A program made the translations under genes and the position numbers. A stretch of 64,000 nucleotides of DNA from Corynebacterium jeikeium (GTDB taxonomy: Bacteria > Actinomycetota > Actinomycetes > Mycobacteriales > Mycobacteriaceae), in NCBI RefSeq assembly GCF_000738265.1, contig NZ_JFCQ01000016.1, forward strand, positions 62,001-126,000. The letters run 5' to 3'. Numbering within the stretch: the first letter of the stretch is position 1; every line of letters begins with the position of its first letter. Under the pieces are notes generated by a model, which searched no databases, was not told the origin of the DNA, and saw nothing but the letters and a program-made list of their open reading frames with translations. Shown piece after piece: positions 58,785 to 64,000 of the stretch.

Positions 58785-59885
58785 ATGTTGCAAATCTTTA
58801 TCGCGGGTGCGGTTGCCTTTGTCGTGTCCATTGGGCTGACACCGGTACTGATCCGCTGGTTCTCCGCCGAGGGCTTGGGCCAGGAGATTCGGGAGGAAGG
58901 ACCGAAGTCGCACTTTAAGAAGCGCGGCACCCCGACAATGGGTGGCATCGCCGTGCTCGCTGGAATTGTCTTCGGCTACCTGGTGGCCGTGTTGGTGGGG
59001 CTGATGACCACCGGCGCAGGGCCGGGCGTGAGCGGCTGGCTGGTGCTGGGGCTGACACTGGCCCTGGGCGGCCTGGGCTTTGCCGACGACTACATCAAGC
59101 TGGTTAAAGGCCGGAACTTGGGCCTCAATGCGAAGGCGAAGCTGGTCGGCCAGCTGGCCACCGCAATCATTTTCGGCCTGCTGATCCTGCATTTCCCGAA
59201 TTCCCGTGGCCTTACCCCGGGTTCCACCCACCTGTCGGCAATCCGCGACATGGCCACTTTCGACATCGCTATCGGGCCGGCCGTCATCGGCACGATCATC
59301 TTCCTGGTGTTTATCTACCTGGTGATTTCCGCATGGTCGAACGCGGTGAACTTGACCGACGGCCTGGATGGCCTGGCCGGTGGAGTGACCGCCCTGGTCA
59401 TGGGTACCTACGTGCTGATCACTTTCTGGCAGTTCCGTAATTCTTGCTCCGTCAGCGCCGAGGCCGCGTGCTACGCCGTCCGCGATCCGCTGGACCTGTC
59501 CATGCTGGCGTCTGCTGGCCTGGGCGCCTGCCTAGGCTTCCTGTGGTGGAACGCGGCCCCGGCGAAGATCTTCATGGGCGATACCGGTTCCTTGGCCCTC
59601 GGCGGCCTGGTGGCGGGCTTGTCCATCACGACTCAGACCGAGCTGCTGATGATCCTGATCGGCATCATCTTCGTCATCGAGGCAGCTTCCGTCGTCATCC
59701 AGGTGGTCTCCTTTAAGACCACCGGCAAGCGCGTGTTCCGCATGGCGCCGATCCACCACCACTTCGAGAACAAGGGCTGGGCGGAAACGACTGTCGTTAT
59801 TCGCTTCTGGCTGCTCGCCGGCGTTGCCGCAATGTCCGGTCTGGGACTGTTTTATACCGAATGGCTCAGCAGCGCTAGCTGGTAG
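58785..59885 (+). CDS. mraY: phospho-MurNAc-pentapeptide transferase
   Basis: MraY moves phospho-MurNAc-pentapeptide onto undecaprenyl phosphate to make lipid I. The 366-residue protein has ten membrane helices. Active-site loops include [10 protein letters not shown] (about residue 101), [15 protein letters not shown] (about residue 186), [12 protein letters not shown], and [11 protein letters not shown] (about residue 323). AAGGAG lies 9-14 nt before ATG 58785. Confidence 0.96.
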   Translation: MLQIFIAGAVAFVVSIGLTPVLIRWFSAEGLGQEIREEGPKSHFKKRGTPTMGGIAVLAGIVFGYLVAVLVGLMTTGAGPGVSGWLVLGLTLALGGLGFADDYIKLVKGRNLGLNAKAKLVGQLATAIIFGLLILHFPNSRGLTPGSTHLSAIRDMATFDIAIGPAVIGTIIFLVFIYLVISAWSNAVNLTDGLDGLAGGVTALVMGTYVLITFWQFRNSCSVSAEAACYAVRDPLDLSMLASAGLGACLGFLWWNAAPAKIFMGDTGSLALGGLVAGLSITTQTELLMILIGIIFVIEAASVVIQVVSFKTTGKRVFRMAPIHHHFENKGWAETTVVIRFWLLAGVAAMSGLGLFYTEWLSSASW

Positions 59886-59973
59886 CGGTGGCTGGCGGTC
59901 TTCCCTCGAAGGAACGAGACCCGAACTCACACAATTGAACCACCCGAATTGCTCTACCTAAGGACCTAAAGCC

Positions 59974-61485
59974 GTGGAAGCCACACACGCACTCCAACCC
60001 ACAGACGCCCTACACACCATGCGTACCCAGACAGTTCTGGTCGCGGGCGCAGGCGTGGCCGGCCGGGGCGTGATCTCGATGCTGTGCGCCCTGGGCGCCC
60101 GCACGGTCGTGGTGGCCGACGACAATACCCAGGCTCTGAGCCACATCGCCGACGGCGGCGAGACCGAGCTGCGCCTGCTGGGGGTCGCTGAGGCCGTCGA
60201 TAGCCTCGGCCACTTGGCGCCCCAGTTGGTCATTACCTCTCCCGGTTGGAAGCCAGAGTCACCGCTGCTGGTGCGCGCCGCCGAGCTGGATATCCCCGTG
60301 ATCGGCGACATCGCCGCGGCCTGGCTGGCCGACCAAGCCGGAGCCTTCGGCGAGCCCCGTACCTGGCTGGCCATCACCGGCACGAACGGAAAGACCACGA
60401 CCACCGCCATGCTGACCTCCATGCTGGTGGCCGACGGACGCTCAGCCTTGGCGGTCGGGAACATCGGTATCGCCCCCTCGGCAGCCCTGGCGGCACAGCA
60501 CCGTGGCGAACCCCGCGCGGACATTTTCGTCGCGGAGGTCTCCAGCTTCCAGCTGCACTGGGCGCCCATGTTTGCACCCTCTGTCGGCTGCATTCTGAAC
60601 CTCGCCGAGGATCACTTGGATTGGCACGGGAGCTACGAAAACTACTGTGCCGACAAGGCGCAGGCCTTGACCGCCGAGTGGCCTGTTCTAGCTGCGGATG
60701 ACGCCGACGTGCTGGCCACCGCACGCGCCCGCCACGTGGCAGCGCGCAGTGCCTACACGATTCACGATCCGGAGGAGGTGGCGTCACTAGAAAAAACAAC
60801 AACGACCCTTGAGCGCGCCACCGGCGTGCGCGATGGGCGACTGGTCGAGGTCATCTACGGCACCGACGGCGAACCGAACCAGATTGTGGACCTGGCCCCG
60901 GCGCAGGGGATTAGCCCACCCGGACCGGCTGGCTTGGCCGATGCCGCAGCGAGTGCGGCGATGGCCCGGGCGCTGGGCGTGGCTCCCGAAGCGATTGCCA
61001 GTGCGCTGGCCGGATTCCAAGTGCAAGCGCACCGAGGGCAGGTGGTGCTGGACCACGGTGGCGTGACCTGGATCGACAACTCCAAGGCAACGAACCCGCA
61101 CGCCGCAGAGGCCGCCCTGCGCGGCCAACGCAACGTGATCTGGGTGGCCGGCGGGCAATTGAAGGGCGCGGCGGTCGATGGGCTGATCCGCGCGATCGGC
61201 GGTGGTCTGAAGGCAGTGGTGGCCCTCGGCGTGGATCGGGCGGAGCTCGTCGCGGAGGTGTCGCGCCAGTTGCCCGATCTTCCGGTCACTGTTATTGACG
61301 CCACCGATCCAGAAGAAGCGATGCGTGCCGTCGCGCGCGCCGCCCATGAGCTGGCAGAACCGGGCGATAGTGTGGTTCTTGCGCCCGCGGCGGCATCACT
61401 AGACATGTACACCGGCATGAGCCAGCGTGGCGACCTATTCGCCCAGTATGCGGTGGCATATGCTGAAGCCGAATCCGATGCCTAA
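59974..61485 (+). CDS. murD: UDP-N-acetylmuramoylalanine:D-glutamate ligase
   Basis: MurD adds D-glutamate to UDP-MurNAc-L-alanine. The 503-residue protein starts at GTG 59974 and has VLVAGAGVAGRG (UDP-binding fold), GTNGKTTTTAML (about residue 135), EVSSFQLHWAP, LNLAEDHLDWHG, and DNSKATNPHAA (about residue 368). The stretch around LEKTTTTLERATG (about residue 272) is more variable than usual. The 88-bp gap before it holds no obvious hairpin. Confidence 0.95.
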   Translation: MEATHALQPTDALHTMRTQTVLVAGAGVAGRGVISMLCALGARTVVVADDNTQALSHIADGGETELRLLGVAEAVDSLGHLAPQLVITSPGWKPESPLLVRAAELDIPVIGDIAAAWLADQAGAFGEPRTWLAITGTNGKTTTTAMLTSMLVADGRSALAVGNIGIAPSAALAAQHRGEPRADIFVAEVSSFQLHWAPMFAPSVGCILNLAEDHLDWHGSYENYCADKAQALTAEWPVLAADDADVLATARARHVAARSAYTIHDPEEVASLEKTTTTLERATGVRDGRLVEVIYGTDGEPNQIVDLAPAQGISPPGPAGLADAAASAAMARALGVAPEAIASALAGFQVQAHRGQVVLDHGGVTWIDNSKATNPHAAEAALRGQRNVIWVAGGQLKGAAVDGLIRAIGGGLKAVVALGVDRAELVAEVSRQLPDLPVTVIDATDPEEAMRAVARAAHELAEPGDSVVLAPAAASLDMYTGMSQRGDLFAQYAVAYAEAESDA

Positions 61486-61511
61486 AGAGGAAAGGGGGTA
61501 ACGGAAACATC

Positions 61512-63143
61512 ATGGCTTTACCGGAATCCAGTTCGAAACGACGACAGAGCATTCCCGGGGCAGAGGAGCCCCAGACGACCGAGGAGCGGGACGAGCGGGG
61601 ATTGGGCTCGCTGCAACGCAAGTTCGCTGCACAATTGGCCACCCCACAGTTGAACTACAAGGTTCTGCTGGGAGTTACGGTGTGCCTCACCGGACTTGGT
61701 CTGGTGATGGTTCTGTCGTCGTCGATGGTGACCTCCTACGCCAGCGGCGCGAGCGTGTTCAGCGAGTTCATCAAGCAAGCCGTTGTGGTGTTCATCGGCT
61801 TGATTGTCATGTGGTTCGCACTGCGGATGCGGCCGCAGACGATTAGGAAGTACTCCCCGTGGCTGTTGGTGATCGCGGTGGGAATGCTGCTCGCGGTGCT
61901 GATCCCCGGCGTGGGTGTCGGTGCGGATGAGGTTGGCTCGAACTCGTGGATCCGCATCGGCCCGATCGGTGTGCAGCCTTCCGAGGTGGCAAAGATGGCC
62001 CTGGCCGTGTGGGGCGCTGCGACAGTGTCCTACCGCGCGCGGGTCACGCAGAGGCTCAACACCGGGCTCGGCGCATTCATCGCGGTCAGCGCTGTGATTC
62101 TGATCCTCGTGATGGCCCAGAAGGACCTGGGCATGATGTTCTCCGTCGGCATCGTTGTCGCCGCGCTGATGTTCTTTGCCGGCGTGGATCGCAAGGTTTT
62201 CTTCGCGCTGCTGGCTGTGGTCGGCCTGTTTGGCGCTTTTGCGATTACGCAGGCAAGCTTCCGTGGTGCCCGCATTACGACGTGGAAAGACGCCCTGACT
62301 CTGAACTTCGGTGAAACCACTACCCAGGGCGCGGCTTACCAGTCGCACCAGGGCATCCTTTCCCTGTCCGATGGTGGGCTGTTCGGCGCAGGGCTAGGGC
62401 AGTCCCGCGCGAAGTGGTTCTACCTTCCCGAGGCGAAGAACGACTTCATCTTCGCCATCGTCGGCGAAGAGCTGGGCATGTTCGGTGCCGTATTCGTCGT
62501 TTTCCTTTTCGGCATGCTTGGCTGGTTCGGCATTCGAACTGCGATGGCCCAGGCGGATCCATTCATGCGGCTACTGGCGGCTACCCTGACGATCGGTATC
62601 TCCGTTCAGGCGTTCTTCAACATGGGCTACGTCGTGGGTCTGCTGCCGGTGACGGGTATTCAGCTGCCCCTCATTTCCGCCGGTGGTTCCTCGGCGATCA
62701 TCACCCTGCTTTCCATGGGGCTGCTGTGCAACTGTGCGCGCAATGAGCCGGAGACGGTGTCCTCGATGCAACACGAAGGCCGCCCGCTGATCGACCGCAT
62801 TCTGTTGCTGCCTGAACCGCAGGGCTACAAGGCAGGCGAGCAGCGCCGTACCCAGCGGCGCGAGACCGCCTATAGCTATGGCGCGCCGGTGACCCGCCCA
62901 CAGCCGGGAGGCGGCCGGGGTAGCCAAGACGTGCGCCGCGAGCGCGATCGGGTGGAGGAGTCTATCCGCCGCGTCGGCGGCGAGTCGCGCCTGCGTGGCT
63001 ACGATGGGGTACGAAGGCAGAATCTTCCCCCGACGGCAACGCCCAAGCCCATCCCGCGGAGCCGTCAGCGGGCGGACGATGCGGGGCAGAGACGAGCCCG
63101 CAAAACCCGCAGAACTATCGACGATCGACACAGGAGGCGCTAG
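61512..63143 (+). CDS. ftsW: septal peptidoglycan polymerase FtsW
   Basis: A SEDS-family glycosyltransferase that polymerises lipid II at the septum with FtsI. The 543-residue protein has about ten membrane helices between residues 50 and 420. GPIGVQPSEVAKM, MAQKDLGMMFSVG, FGAGLGQSRAKWFYLPEAKNDF and ISAGGSSAII are the SEDS hallmarks. The C-terminal 120 residues are a basic, Arg-rich cytoplasmic tail (RRERDRVEESIRR), as in other corynebacteria. An AGAGGAAAGGGGG ribosome site region precedes ATG 61512. The gap to murG is 3 bp. Confidence 0.95.
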   Translation: MALPESSSKRRQSIPGAEEPQTTEERDERGLGSLQRKFAAQLATPQLNYKVLLGVTVCLTGLGLVMVLSSSMVTSYASGASVFSEFIKQAVVVFIGLIVMWFALRMRPQTIRKYSPWLLVIAVGMLLAVLIPGVGVGADEVGSNSWIRIGPIGVQPSEVAKMALAVWGAATVSYRARVTQRLNTGLGAFIAVSAVILILVMAQKDLGMMFSVGIVVAALMFFAGVDRKVFFALLAVVGLFGAFAITQASFRGARITTWKDALTLNFGETTTQGAAYQSHQGILSLSDGGLFGAGLGQSRAKWFYLPEAKNDFIFAIVGEELGMFGAVFVVFLFGMLGWFGIRTAMAQADPFMRLLAATLTIGISVQAFFNMGYVVGLLPVTGIQLPLISAGGSSAIITLLSMGLLCNCARNEPETVSSMQHEGRPLIDRILLLPEPQGYKAGEQRRTQRRETAYSYGAPVTRPQPGGGRGSQDVRRERDRVEESIRRVGGESRLRGYDGVRRQNLPPTATPKPIPRSRQRADDAGQRRARKTRRTIDDRHRRR

Positions 63144-63146
63144 CCC

Positions 63147-64000
63147 TTGACCTCGCAGCCACAAGCCGACCGGAAGTTATCAGTCGTCGTAGCCGGCGGC
63201 GGCACCGCCGGCCACATTGAACCAGCTATGGCCGTGGCAGAGGCGGTTCGTGCGCAGCGCCCAGACGCGCGCATCACCGCCCTGGGTACGACCCGCGGGC
63301 TGGAGAGCACACTAGTCCCAGCGCGTGGTTTTGATCTGGAGCTGATCCCACCGGTGCCGGTTCCGCGCAAGGTAAACAAAGACCTGATCACGTTGCCGAT
63401 GCGACTGGGGAAGGCCCTGAAGGCCACCAAGCGGGTACTGCGTGAGGTAGAGGCGGATGTGGTCATCGGCTTCGGCGGCTACGTTTCCGCCCCGGCCTAC
63501 CTGGCCGCACGCGCCCTGAAGATCCCGTTCTTTGTCCACGAGGCCAACGCCCGGGCGGGCGTTGCCAACAAGCTGGGCGTGAAGCTGGGCGGAACAGGGC
63601 TGGCGGCTGTTGAAGATTCGGGCCTGGAAGCCGAGGTTGTCGGAATTCCGGTGCGCGACGCGGTACTGAACCTGGATCGCGCCGCCCTGCGCAGCGAGGC
63701 CCGCGAATTTTTCGGTGTGGACCCCGACGCGCCACTGCTGTTGGTCACCGGTGGTTCCCAGGGCGCGCGCAGCATCAACGAGGCCGTGGTGAATGCAGCC
63801 AAGACACTGCAGGATGCCAACATCGGAGTACTGCACGCCTATGGCAAGAAGAACCAGGTGGAGCTCCCGCAGGAAGTGCAGGAAGGCACCCCCCCGTACG
63901 TAGCGGTTCCGTACATCGAGCGAATGGATCTGGCGCTGGCGGCCGCGGATGCGATCCTCTGCCGATCCGGCGCGATGACCGTCGCCGAGGTTTCCGCGGT
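63147..64000 (+). CDS. murG: UDP-GlcNAc:lipid I N-acetylglucosaminyltransferase MurG (cut by window end)
   Basis: MurG adds GlcNAc to lipid I, giving lipid II. About 284 residues are visible, with [20 protein letters not shown] near the start, [30 protein letters not shown] and [15 protein letters not shown]. The start is TTG 63147, behind AGGAGG (63132-63137). The frame is open to base 64000 with no stop, so the 3' end lies outside the window. Confidence 0.93.
   Translation, partial: MTSQPQADRKLSVVVAGGGTAGHIEPAMAVAEAVRAQRPDARITALGTTRGLESTLVPARGFDLELIPPVPVPRKVNKDLITLPMRLGKALKATKRVLREVEADVVIGFGGYVSAPAYLAARALKIPFFVHEANARAGVANKLGVKLGGTGLAAVEDSGLEAEVVGIPVRDAVLNLDRAALRSEAREFFGVDPDAPLLLVTGGSQGARSINEAVVNAAKTLQDANIGVLHAYGKKNQVELPQEVQEGTPPYVAVPYIERMDLALAAADAILCRSGAMTVAEVSA

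Overview
The window is a stretch of chromosome from a Corynebacterium: high GC, compact, actinobacterial codon use. The support is gene content and gene order. It carries the mycolate-group respiratory chain (ctaC-ctaF, ctaE, qcrCAB with a diheme cytochrome c and a fused-size Rieske protein), LtsA-type asnB, lipoglycan enzymes (PimB', MptA), PknL and its Rv2175c-like partner, and a complete mraZ-to-murG division and wall cluster. The backbone order (pepA, sucB, lipB-lipA, DUF4191, RDD, glnA / ilvE, cobT, erpA, asnB, cta/qcr, trpD, NlpC/P60, pimB, plsC, aroG, pknL, mptA, idsA, metF, mraZ...) is the order I know from Corynebacterium and Mycobacterium. I cannot name the species from sequence alone. 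No rRNA, tRNA or CRISPR array was seen.

Layout. 1-4.1 kb: biotin genes bioA-bioD, diverging from a POT-family peptide transporter. Two same-arm palindromes resembling BioQ operators sit just inside the two reading frames. A short deleted IS3-type element follows the transporter. 4.2-13.7 kb: nitrogen and lipoate block (glnA, RDD protein, DUF4191 protein, lipA, lipB, two-lipoyl E2 gene sucB, pepA). An AT-rich gene-poor gap at 9.0-9.7 kb holds two diverged 126-bp units. 13.9-17.3 kb: ilvE, a divergent cobT, a DUF3043 protein and erpA. 17.4-18.8 kb: an intact IS3/IS150-type insertion sequence with a GAT target duplication. 18.9-30.6 kb: asnB/ltsA, poxB, then the aa3 oxidase and bc1 genes, with trpD on the opposite strand inside the block. 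30.6-43 kb: a DnaQ-like exonuclease, two secreted NlpC/P60 hydrolases (the first behind a GlxR-type site and a structured leader), pimB', glucokinase, plsC, an acyltransferase-3 protein, an exoribonuclease, aroG, pknL and its DNA-binding partner. 43-50.4 kb: idsA-crtI-mptA as one tight operon, metF, GNAT, HEPN-like and DUF3040 genes. 50.7-64 kb: mraZ, rsmH, ftsL-like, ftsI, murE, murF, mraY, murD, ftsW, and murG cut by the window end.

How the genes work together. LipA and LipB make the lipoyl groups that the sucB E2 protein needs. CtaC/CtaF/CtaE with QcrCAB form the bc1-aa3 branch, which also receives electrons from menaquinol made by PoxB. IdsA supplies polyprenyl diphosphate, which CrtI would need through phytoene, while MptA uses a polyprenyl-phosphate mannose donor and continues the lipoglycan that PimB' starts. 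AsnB/LtsA, the NlpC/P60 enzymes, PknL and the mra/mur/fts genes all act on peptidoglycan. Many start codons lie 5-10 nt behind a TAnnnT -10 element, so leaderless transcripts look common here.
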